Shown here: one piece after another, positions 1 to 6,827 of the stretch
How the letters are laid out: each line of letters begins with the position of its first letter
Numbering within the stretch: the first letter of the stretch is position 1
Assembly: GCF_008727865.1 (NCBI RefSeq)
Contig: NZ_VTWU01000001.1
Location: 1 to 64,000 of the forward strand
DNA length: 64,000 nt
DNA from: Hymenobacter busanensis
GTDB lineage: Bacteria > Bacteroidota > Bacteroidia > Cytophagales > Hymenobacteraceae
Direction of reading: 5' to 3'
Notes under the pieces: model-generated
What the model was told of the DNA's origin: nothing
Database searches by the model: none
The model's input: only the letters and a program-made list of their open reading frames with translations
Position numbers and translations under genes: made by a program

Positions 1-63
1 GTGGGCCAACATCACGCTTTGCTTAAATCGCATTACCTAATCCCCAACACGCTCTAAAGCTTC

Positions 64-915
64 ATGATTATGAAACTGTGGATTACTGTATTTGCTTTGT
101 TTCTTCTAACAATGCAGAATGCAGTTGGGCAATCAGCAAGAACAAGCGTTTATAAAAATCTTGTGACCAAGAAAGTATTTTTCGAAAGTGCATCAAAGAA
201 GCCCGATGGAATAGGATATAGCTACTTTATAGATGGCAAGCGTGTGGATAAGATAACCTACGATAGTTTTCAGTCCAACTGGCGGAATCTACAAAGCTGC
301 TGCCCTTGTATTTTGCAGACGTATAATTCTAGTGGTCAATTATTAAATGAAGGCGTGCGTTGTACCGATGCGCCCGTGGGCTGGTGGAAAGCATATCACC
401 CCAATGGGAAGTTGAAAGAGAGCGGGCAGTACAAAGAAAACGACAGCGGTAACTGGGATAATCTGTGCGAACGGGGGTACTGCAGTGTCAGAGTAGGACG
501 ATGGACGTACTTCGATGAGCAGGGGAAACAGCTTTACGTGGAGGATTGGAAGGATGGAGCCTTTGTCAAGCAGATTCCTGAGCAGCTACGAATGGAAATA
601 TGGAAAGTTGATTTCTTGTTACGGGGGAAAGAGGCGGAGAAAATTCCTTTGACATTGGATGAAATTTCGCAGATAAATATTCTTCCGAAATATAAAAATA
701 AAGCCCGGTCCGATATTACAATGAAGCTTCGGATTGAGGCCATAGGCTACCCACAATTTCGTGCAGAATGCAAACTCGATGAATTTAAAAATATCGATGC
801 GCAAAAGCTGTTGTTAGCTTCTGGAATACCGATGGATAAAAATCCTCAATTTATTTTAGAGGTGTTCAGTGGGAAAGAGAATATAGATAGAGCCTATCTG
901 CGCATTACCAAGTAG
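64..915 (+). CDS. Secreted YwqK/MORN-type repeat protein
   Basis: A 283-residue protein with an N-terminal hydrophobic signal peptide ending near residue 23. The middle carries MORN-2-like repeats of the toxin-antitoxin YwqK family: VGWWKAYHPNGKLKESG and VGRWTYFDEQGKQ. Such repeats are common in exported Bacteroidota proteins, but no reaction is known for them. The gene is clearly more A/T-rich than the GH92 gene that follows, which hints at recent acquisition. Translation could also start at the second methionine (position 70). Function is unassigned. Confidence 0.8.
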   Translation: MIMKLWITVFALFLLTMQNAVGQSARTSVYKNLVTKKVFFESASKKPDGIGYSYFIDGKRVDKITYDSFQSNWRNLQSCCPCILQTYNSSGQLLNEGVRCTDAPVGWWKAYHPNGKLKESGQYKENDSGNWDNLCERGYCSVRVGRWTYFDEQGKQLYVEDWKDGAFVKQIPEQLRMEIWKVDFLLRGKEAEKIPLTLDEISQINILPKYKNKARSDITMKLRIEAIGYPQFRAECKLDEFKNIDAQKLLLASGIPMDKNPQFILEVFSGKENIDRAYLRITK

Positions 916-981
916 CCGCTGTTAACGGTTAGGCTGATACTACCTTGTCAGCTTCAACGCCACCCGCCACGCCCGAAGCTG

Positions 982-3297
982 ATGCTCCGCCCGCTCCACC
1001 TCGCCGCCCTGCTCCTCGCCGCCGCCCCCACCTTCGCCCAGAAGAACCCGCCCCAACCCAAACCCGTCGAAAACCTCACCCAGTACGCCAAGCCCATCGT
1101 GGGCACGGCCAAGATGGGGCACACGTTTCCGGGCGCCACCGTGCCCTTCGGCATGGTGCAGCTCTCGCCCGATACCGATACGCTCAGCTACGAGCAGGAC
1201 GACAAGTACAACCCCGACGTGTACAAGTACTGCGCCGGCTACCAGTACCAGGACCCCACCATCGTCGGCTTCAGCCACACCCACTTCAGCGGCACCGGCC
1301 ACTCCGACCTCGGCGACTTCCTGCTGATGCCCACCACGGGCCCGCTGCAGCTCAACCCCGGCACCGCCACGCAGCCCGAGCGCGGCTACCGCTCCCGCTT
1401 CAACCACGCCACCGAAGTGGCCGAGCCCGGCTACTACCGCGTGCAGCTCGAAGACCACGACATCCTGGCCGAGCTGACGGCCACCAACCGCGTCGGGATG
1501 CACCAGTACACCTTCCCACAGGCCACCGACCAGGCCCACCTCATCCTGGACTTGATGCACGGCATCTACAACTACCCGGACAAGAACGTGTGGACCTTCG
1601 TGCGGGTGGAAAACGACACGCTCGTCACCGGCTACCGCCAAACCAACGGTTGGGCCCGCACCCGCACGGTGTACTTCGCCATGTCGTTTTCGCGGCCCTT
1701 CACCAACTACGGCAGCCGCAACTACGCCAAAAAACAGGCCTACCGCGGCTTCTGGGGCAAGTTCGACCAGACCAAGAACTGGCCCGACCTGGCCGGCGAG
1801 CAGCTCAGGATGTACTTCAACTTCAAGACCACCACGGCCGGGGAGAAGCTCAAAGTCAAATTCGCCCTCTCGCCCGTCAGCACCGCCGGCGCCCTGCAGA
1901 ACCTGCGCGCCGAAGCCCCCGGCTGGGACTTCGACCGGGTGCGCGCCCAAGCCCGGCAGCTCTGGCAGCAGGAGCTGAGCAAGGTGGTCATCGAGTCGCC
2001 GAAGCGGGAGGACAAGGAAAACTTCTACACAGCCCTCTACCACGCCTTCCTGAGCCCGACCACCTACATGGACGCCGACGGCCAGTACCGCGGCCTCGAC
2101 CAGAACAACCACCGCGCCGAGGGCTTCACCAACTACACCACCTTCTCGCTCTGGGACACCTACCGCGCCCTGCACCCGCTGCTGAACCTGGTGCAGCCCA
2201 AGCGCAACGCCGACATGGTGCAGTCGATGCTGGCCCATTTCGAGCAGAGCGCCGAGCACATGCTGCCCGTCTGGAGCCACTACGCCAACGAAAACTGGTG
2301 CATGATCGGCTACCACTCCGTGCCCGTCATTGCCGACGCCGTGCTCAAAGGCAACGCCCCCTTCGACGCCAACCGCGCCCTCGACGCCTGCGTGACCACC
2401 GCCCGCACCGCCCGCTACGACGGCCTGGGCTACTACATGCAGCTGGGCTACGTGCCCGAGGACAAAAGCGGCTCCAGCGTCTCCAAAACCCTGGAATACG
2501 CCTACGACGACTGGTGCATCGCCCAGATGGCCCGGAAGCTCAATCGGCCCGACATCTACCAGGAGTTCAGCAAGCGCGCCCAGAACTGGCAGAACGTGTA
2601 CGATGCGCGTATCGGCTTCATGCGCCCCCGCCTGACCGACGGCTCCTTCCGCCCGAACTTCGACGTGCTGAGCACCCACAACCAGGGCTTCATCGAGGGC
2701 AACGCCTGGAACTACAGCCTCTACGTGCCCCAGGACCCGGCCGCGCTCATCGCCAAGATGGGCGGCAACCGTCGCTTCACCGAGCACCTCGACTCGCTGT
2801 TCACCATGCACCTGCCCGATAAGTTCTTCGCCGAAACCGAGGACATCACCCGCGAGGGCATCATCGGCAACTACGTGCACGGCAACGAGCCCGCCCACCA
2901 CGCCGCCTACCTCTACAACTGGACCGACCAGCCCTACAAAACCCAGGCCCGCGTGCGCATGATCCTGCCCAAGATGTACCGCCCCACCCCCGACGGCCTC
3001 GGCGGCAACGACGACTGCGGGCAGATGTCGGCCTGGTACATCTTCTCCGCCCTGGGCTTCTACCCCGTCGCCCCCGGCTCCCCGGAATACGCCCTGGGCA
3101 GCCCCGCCGTCCACGGCGCCACGCTCAGCCTGGAAAACGGCAAAACCTTCCGCATCACGGTGCGCAACCAGAGCGACAAAAACGTCTACGTGAAGGAAGC
3201 CCGCCTCAACGGGCAGAAACTCACCCGGCCCTTCCTCACGCACGAGGCTATTATGAACGGCGGGGAACTGGTGTTTACGATGGCGGCGCGGCCTTGA
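982..3297 (+). CDS. GH92 family alpha-mannosidase, secreted
   Basis: A 771-residue exo-alpha-mannosidase of glycoside hydrolase family 92, a calcium-dependent inverting family that trims mannose from N-glycans and mannans. A signal peptide covers about the first 20 residues (LLLAAAPTFAQ). Family signatures are visible: the N-terminal GTAKMGHTFPGATVPFGMVQ block, GNEPAHHAAYLYNW and GGNDDCGQMSAWYIFSALGF. Length is normal for the family. It probably acts in the periplasm or at the cell surface. The gene stands alone with no SusC/D pair beside it, so it is not part of an obvious polysaccharide utilisation locus. Confidence 0.95.
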   Translation: MLRPLHLAALLLAAAPTFAQKNPPQPKPVENLTQYAKPIVGTAKMGHTFPGATVPFGMVQLSPDTDTLSYEQDDKYNPDVYKYCAGYQYQDPTIVGFSHTHFSGTGHSDLGDFLLMPTTGPLQLNPGTATQPERGYRSRFNHATEVAEPGYYRVQLEDHDILAELTATNRVGMHQYTFPQATDQAHLILDLMHGIYNYPDKNVWTFVRVENDTLVTGYRQTNGWARTRTVYFAMSFSRPFTNYGSRNYAKKQAYRGFWGKFDQTKNWPDLAGEQLRMYFNFKTTTAGEKLKVKFALSPVSTAGALQNLRAEAPGWDFDRVRAQARQLWQQELSKVVIESPKREDKENFYTALYHAFLSPTTYMDADGQYRGLDQNNHRAEGFTNYTTFSLWDTYRALHPLLNLVQPKRNADMVQSMLAHFEQSAEHMLPVWSHYANENWCMIGYHSVPVIADAVLKGNAPFDANRALDACVTTARTARYDGLGYYMQLGYVPEDKSGSSVSKTLEYAYDDWCIAQMARKLNRPDIYQEFSKRAQNWQNVYDARIGFMRPRLTDGSFRPNFDVLSTHNQGFIEGNAWNYSLYVPQDPAALIAKMGGNRRFTEHLDSLFTMHLPDKFFAETEDITREGIIGNYVHGNEPAHHAAYLYNWTDQPYKTQARVRMILPKMYRPTPDGLGGNDDCGQMSAWYIFSALGFYPVAPGSPEYALGSPAVHGATLSLENGKTFRITVRNQSDKNVYVKEARLNGQKLTRPFLTHEAIMNGGELVFTMAARP

Positions 3298-3309
3298 GAA
3301 GAGTGACAG

Positions 3310-3323
3310 TCATGTAAGTATAC
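3310..3323. repeat. Left copy of 14-bp direct repeat flanking an A/T-rich cassette
   Basis: The sequence TCATGTAAGTATAC lies 13 bp after the GH92 stop codon, exactly where base composition drops. A copy differing by one base (TCATGTAAGCATAC) sits at 4512-4525, on the other side of the two-gene cassette, where composition rises again. This resembles an attachment-site or target-site duplication. Confidence 0.6.
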
Positions 3324-3332
3324 AAGTCGTCT

Positions 3333-3683
3333 TTAGGTGTATTTGCCGAGCGGTCTATTCTCTGCATAATCCCAAGCTACTTCTCCTGACTCTCTTGTAA
3401 AGCCTCTCGCCCCTAACTCAACAAGTAAGCGGCTTAGCTCGTCATCGTTTGTACCTGTTACTAATTTTAACGTCTTGAATGATCTGCCTTTGCCAGGTGC
3501 AGCATTGTCTAGCATTTCCCTTATTAATCTTTTTCTAGGACCCCATAACCTCTCTTCTTCCCTTTTTTCTCTTCTTCTTTCTAATCTTAAGGGCGCCCAA
3601 TATGATGTTATATAGGAAGTGGCAGTACCTATGGCTGCTCCCAATGCGGTTCCTATGAGTCCAGCAATGTATTCGTCAGACAT
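3333..3683 (-). CDS. Small membrane protein with winged-helix-like C-terminal domain
   Basis: A 116-residue protein with one N-terminal glycine/alanine-rich transmembrane segment (about residues 5-27), a highly charged linker, then a compact domain beginning at LWGPRKRLIREML. That domain has the pattern (WGPRK..L..ML, LLxELGARG) of small domains found in membrane proteins of mobile or accessory DNA, and may be a winged helix; this is from memory of the family. It starts 4 bp after the upstream HNH gene ends, so the two are almost certainly co-transcribed. Both are A/T-rich compared with their neighbours. Function unknown. Confidence 0.75.
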   Translation of the reverse strand: MSDEYIAGLIGTALGAAIGTATSYITSYWAPLRLERRREKREEERLWGPRKRLIREMLDNAAPGKGRSFKTLKLVTGTNDDELSRLLVELGARGFTRESGEVAWDYAENRPLGKYT

Positions 3684-3687
3684 CGTA

Positions 3688-4377
3688 TTAGGGGTTATAG
3701 ATCTTTACTTGCTTGTTGTGATAATCAATGTATGCCTGGTCTATTGCATGCTTATTGAGTTTAAGGTGTTCTATAGATATTGGCATAGTAAAAAAGTCAA
3801 GCCTTGTGTGATGATCAGGACATACGCACAATAAATTACTTTTTACGTCTGGTCCGAAATGTGGTGAACCCAATCCTTTTATATGGTGGACTTCGCTATA
3901 ATATTTAGGTCCCTTTGTGCGTATCTTAAGTTGGGTACCGCAAATTTGGCAGGTATTTCTATATAGTTTTTTTATTTCTTCAACAAGTTTTTTGTTGCGA
4001 ATGTATATTTCAATTTCGCGTTTTTGTTTTAATGTTTCTTCGTTTGTTGGTTCATGCCTCTCTTTTATAGGCGTATTAATGGTGCTAATCAAATTGTGTT
4101 TTTTTAGAATAGTTTTCTGCGCGTCACTGAATGACGTATACGTGGGAAGACTAGAAATACCATTTGGTCTTATATGAACTTGATTTTCGGCAGGTCCAAA
4201 ATCTATTCCAGGATAATTTAGGTAATCTGCTCTTGTTTCAAAAACTATATATCCATTCGGGTCAATAAGAATGCCTGGGAAATCATTTAGTTCATGATAC
4301 CACGTGCCTTCTTTGTAATAGAGTGCATGTATAGCTCCTAGTTGTAGAAGCTCATTTATAGGTTCGCCTTTTAACAT
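3688..4377 (-). CDS. HNH endonuclease family protein
   Basis: A 229-residue protein. The C-terminal half is an HNH (beta-beta-alpha metal) nuclease: CxxC at C143/C146, the paired histidines H164-H165 in SEVHHIKGLG, N181, and CVCPDHH at 184-190. The N-terminal 100 residues (ALYYKEGTWYHELNDFPG, ILIDPNGYIVFETRADYL) form a separate domain that I do not recognise; it could read a DNA modification or target, as in McrA-like enzymes. It is first in a two-gene minus-strand operon inside an A/T-rich island. It may act in restriction or defence, or as a homing-type nuclease; the sequence does not decide. Confidence 0.85.
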   Translation of the reverse strand: MLKGEPINELLQLGAIHALYYKEGTWYHELNDFPGILIDPNGYIVFETRADYLNYPGIDFGPAENQVHIRPNGISSLPTYTSFSDAQKTILKKHNLISTINTPIKERHEPTNEETLKQKREIEIYIRNKKLVEEIKKLYRNTCQICGTQLKIRTKGPKYYSEVHHIKGLGSPHFGPDVKSNLLCVCPDHHTRLDFFTMPISIEHLKLNKHAIDQAYIDYHNKQVKIYNP

Positions 4378-4440
4378 GTTGTTAAAGAGTTGAAAGTGTT
4401 TTGCTTTTGAGTTGATGATTATGGAGTATGTTCAAAAGTG

Positions 4441-4459
4441 TTTTTAATTAAATTAAAAA
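4441..4459. promoter_or_regulatory. A/T-rich perfect dyad upstream of the HNH gene
   Basis: TTTTTAATT and AATTAAAAA form 9-bp arms around a single central base, 64 bp upstream of the HNH start codon. It could be an operator or promoter element of the cassette. An RNA hairpin of only A and T pairs would be weak, so a terminator is less likely. Confidence 0.4.
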
Positions 4460-4511
4460 GCAATAGTGGTAGAATGTAAATCGTGAACTTATAATTCTAA
4501 TCTATTTGAAA

Positions 4512-4525
4512 TCATGTAAGCATAC
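4512..4525. repeat. Right copy of 14-bp direct repeat flanking the cassette
   Basis: TCATGTAAGCATAC matches the copy at 3310-3323 in 13 of 14 positions and in the same orientation. The A/T-rich DNA ends within about 10 bp of it. Confidence 0.6.
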
Positions 4526-4543
4526 CTGGCACCGTGCCAAAAC

Positions 4544-4571
4544 CCGCCCGCTCCCAACCGGGAGCGGGCGG
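4544..4571 (-). terminator. Rho-independent terminator of the helical protein gene
   Basis: Perfect 12-bp arms (4544-4555 and 4560-4571) with an AACC loop. Read on the minus strand the stem is followed by TTTTGG. It lies 25 bp past the stop codon at 4596. Confidence 0.75.
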
Positions 4572-4595
4572 CTTCATTTCCAACCCCGCCGGGCC

Positions 4596-5279
4596 TTACC
4601 CCGCCGCCGGTTTCTGCTTGCCACCCCCGCCGCCGGACTCAATAATCTTGCGGGCCTGGGTGTAGCCGTCGAACAGCGGGCGGTTGAGCAGCTTGAAGGC
4701 TTTCATGTCCTCGTCGAGGGTGCGCAGCTCGTCCATCAGGTCGGCCAGCAGGTCCTCCAGGGCCGCGCCCGACACGGCCCGCTCGTTGATGGTTTTGCGC
4801 ACGGCCGGCTGGGCGGTGCGGAAGGTAGCCAGGGCATCGGTCAGCGGCTGCAGGGCCTTAGCCGTAAGGCCCTGCTTGGCCAGCTCGGGCGCCACGTCGG
4901 GGCGGGCGGCGCTGGCCATGATGGCGCCCACCACCGAGGCAAACGGCACGGGGCGCAGCTTGCGCAGCTGCTTGCCGCCCAGCGTCACGGCCGCTTGCAG
5001 GTCGGCGTCGCCGAGGCGCACCGCCACCCGGCCGAGGGGGCCGAGCAAGGCGGGCAGCAGGTCGTAGAGGGTTTGCTGCGCGGCCTGGGCGGCGGCCGTC
5101 AGGTCCTCGGTGCGGCGGGCGGTGCCGCTGCGGGCCTGGGCCACCTGCGCGTAGAGGGTTTGCACGTCGGCGGCCTGCTGCGCGGCTACCTCGCTGGCGG
5201 CCAGTTCGGCAGTGTGTCCGGCCAAGTAATCAGCCACCCGCCCACACATGGCGAGCTGGTCTTCTTTGTATTTCTCCAT
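4596..5279 (-). CDS. Conserved-looking alpha-helical protein of unknown function
   Basis: A 227-residue protein, starting at MEKYKEDQLAM; a longer frame reaches 5366 but its first 29 residues look non-coding. It has no signal peptide or membrane segment, is predicted mostly helical, and is rich in Ala, Leu and Gln. The tail is glycine-rich (GGGGGKQKPAAG). Long helices between residues 15 and 210 would suit a coiled-coil bundle. I do not recognise the family. It has its own terminator and a palindrome upstream, so it appears monocistronic. Confidence 0.75.
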   Translation of the reverse strand: MEKYKEDQLAMCGRVADYLAGHTAELAASEVAAQQAADVQTLYAQVAQARSGTARRTEDLTAAAQAAQQTLYDLLPALLGPLGRVAVRLGDADLQAAVTLGGKQLRKLRPVPFASVVGAIMASAARPDVAPELAKQGLTAKALQPLTDALATFRTAQPAVRKTINERAVSGAALEDLLADLMDELRTLDEDMKAFKLLNRPLFDGYTQARKIIESGGGGGKQKPAAG

Positions 5280-5307
5280 CGAACAACTAGTTGGTAGTGA
5301 TATAAAG

Positions 5308-5323
5308 CCGCTCCCGGGAGCGG
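5308..5323. promoter_or_regulatory. 16-bp perfect palindrome upstream of the helical protein gene
   Basis: CCGCTCCCGGGAGCGG is self-complementary and sits 29 bp upstream of the start codon at 5279. With no loop it is better read as a DNA-level operator than as a terminator. Confidence 0.35.
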
Positions 5324-5403
5324 CGCAAGTATTTCTTGCGGCCGCCAAGATAACTGGAACCGCCAAGCAAACAACCCCCTACAGTCCAGCCACCTTTCCC
5401 CGT

Positions 5404-5676
5404 CCCGGCCCCGGCACAACTGCCCCCGGCACCGGTTCCACCCGTCCCGGAATCGAGCCAACCACCCCCGGCCCCGCTGCAACCCTTCCCGGCATCGGTC
5501 CAACGGCTCCCGGTATCGATGGAACCATCCCCGGCCCCCATGCAACGCCCCACGACCTCGACGTAACTACTGCCGGCATCGATTCAACGGCTCCCGACAT
5601 CGATTCCACCACTCCGGGCAGTGGCCCAACGGCGTCCGGCATCGGCTAAACCACTCCCGGCATCAAGCCCACGGCC
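5404..5676. repeat. Thirteen-unit 21-bp tandem repeat (minisatellite)
   Basis: Thirteen consecutive, diverged 21-bp units with approximate consensus CCCGGCATCGATCCAACGGC plus T. In one plus-strand frame each unit reads PGxxxTx; the Thr codon is kept in all 13 units while using three different third bases, which looks like coding constraint. A TAA in unit 12 (5647-5649) interrupts that frame, and no convincing start codon precedes it. The other frames also give heptad repeats. It may be a decayed repeat-protein gene or a non-coding minisatellite. It fills most of the 5280-5835 gap between genes. Confidence 0.85.
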
Positions 5677-5778
5677 GCCGGCCGCGCCGCCGACGCGTAT
5701 GGCCCGGGGCGGGCGTACCCGGCTCCGTTGGCGTCTACAAGGCGTTTGAATGAGCAGCCGCTAAGTCCAGGTCACGCC

Positions 5779-5816
5779 AAAACGCCCTGCCGAGCAACCG
5801 CTCGACAGGGCGTTTT
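5779..5816 (-). terminator. Terminator downstream of the MBL-fold gene
   Basis: Eleven-base arms AAAACGCCCTG (5779-5789) and CAGGGCGTTTT (5806-5816), extended inside by CGAG/CTCG after one mismatch. It lies 20 bp past the stop at 5836 and ends in a T run on the minus strand. Confidence 0.85.
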
Positions 5817-5835
5817 CCTTGGGGTGTCGCCGAAG

Positions 5836-6615
5836 CTACTTGGCGCCGGCGTACCAGTTGCGCAGCCGCACGTCAATCTTCTTATTGGCCGCGTTGACGG
5901 TTTTCTGGAAGGCCGCCACGTCGCTCAGTCCGTTCTGGCCGCGGTAGTGGTAGGGGTACACGATGCCGGGCTTGAAGGCCAGTACACCCTGCGCCGCCTG
6001 CTGCACGTCCATGGTGTAGGGCAGGTTCATGCACACAAACGCCACGTCGATGTTCTTCAGGGCGCGCATTTCGGGCGTGTCCTCGGTGTCGCCGGAGAAG
6101 TACACGTTTTTGCCGCCCAGGCCCAGCACGTAGCCGTTGCCCCGGCCTTTGGTGTGCATGGCGTCGGGCGCTTCGGGCAGGTTGTACATCGGGATGGCCG
6201 CGATGCTCATCCCTAGCGTGTCGAGCTTCTGGCCGTTGCGCAGCACGCGCACCTGCTTTTTGTACTCGGCCGGCAGCTTCTCGGCCACGGCGGGCGGCAC
6301 CACCATCAGGGCCTTGCCCACCGACAGGCCGGCCAGCGTCTTCGGGTCCAGATGGTCGGGGTGGATGTCGGTGATGAGCACCACGTCGGGCGCGGACAGG
6401 CCGGCGTAGGCTTCGGAGCCGCCGTAGGGGTCCACGTAGATGGTCTTGCGGTTCCAGCTCAGCACCACGCTGCCGTGCGTGATGGGCTGCACCGTGAGCG
6501 GGCCGGTTTTGGTCGCAATCTGGTCGGGGGCTACGCGCGGGGCCGCCGGCGTCTGGGCGAGTACGGGCGTGGTCAGGGCCGTTAGCGCGGCCAGCAGCAG
6601 GGGGGTAAGCTTCAT
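5836..6615 (-). CDS. Secreted metallo-beta-lactamase-fold hydrolase (UlaG-like)
   Basis: A 259-residue protein with a signal peptide (about residues 1-20, ending PVLAQ), so it is periplasmic. The metallo-beta-lactamase fold of the UlaG/L-ascorbate-lactonase-like branch is shown by THGSVVLSW, DPYGG, DIHPDHLD, YFSGDTEDTPEM and YPYHYRGQNG. The metal motif HxHxDH here reads DIHPDH, with Asp in place of the first His, a variant I believe occurs in this branch. Substrate is unknown. It is monocistronic, with its own terminator. Confidence 0.88.
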   Translation of the reverse strand: MKLTPLLLAALTALTTPVLAQTPAAPRVAPDQIATKTGPLTVQPITHGSVVLSWNRKTIYVDPYGGSEAYAGLSAPDVVLITDIHPDHLDPKTLAGLSVGKALMVVPPAVAEKLPAEYKKQVRVLRNGQKLDTLGMSIAAIPMYNLPEAPDAMHTKGRGNGYVLGLGGKNVYFSGDTEDTPEMRALKNIDVAFVCMNLPYTMDVQQAAQGVLAFKPGIVYPYHYRGQNGLSDVAAFQKTVNAANKKIDVRLRNWYAGAK

Positions 6616-6827
6616 CGGGTTTGGTTAGTGGTGAGGTAGACGGGAAACGTGGACAGCGGGTAGCACGGTGATTTCCGCGCTGCCCCGAGCCTGACCATAA
6701 CCCGGTGGGCCGTGACAAGTTTTGCGCTTGAGTGGCGTCGGCGCGCGAGCATCCAGAAAAGGCGAGTGGTTGGGCAGTATTCCTTCGTTGGCGCAGGCTC
6801 AAGGGCGGCGCAATGAATGCTTGGATG

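Noticed and set aside
940-3243. 767-codon open frame antisense to the GH92 gene
   Set aside because: Composition is Val/Gly/Ala/His repetitive, as expected from reading a high-GC gene backwards. The plus-strand frame has clear GH92 motifs.
5248-5649. 133-codon plus-strand ORF covering the 21-bp repeat, taken as a gene
   Set aside because: Its first 40 codons are antisense to the start and upstream region of the helical protein gene, no separate start exists near the repeat, and it ends inside unit 12. It is reported as a repeat instead.
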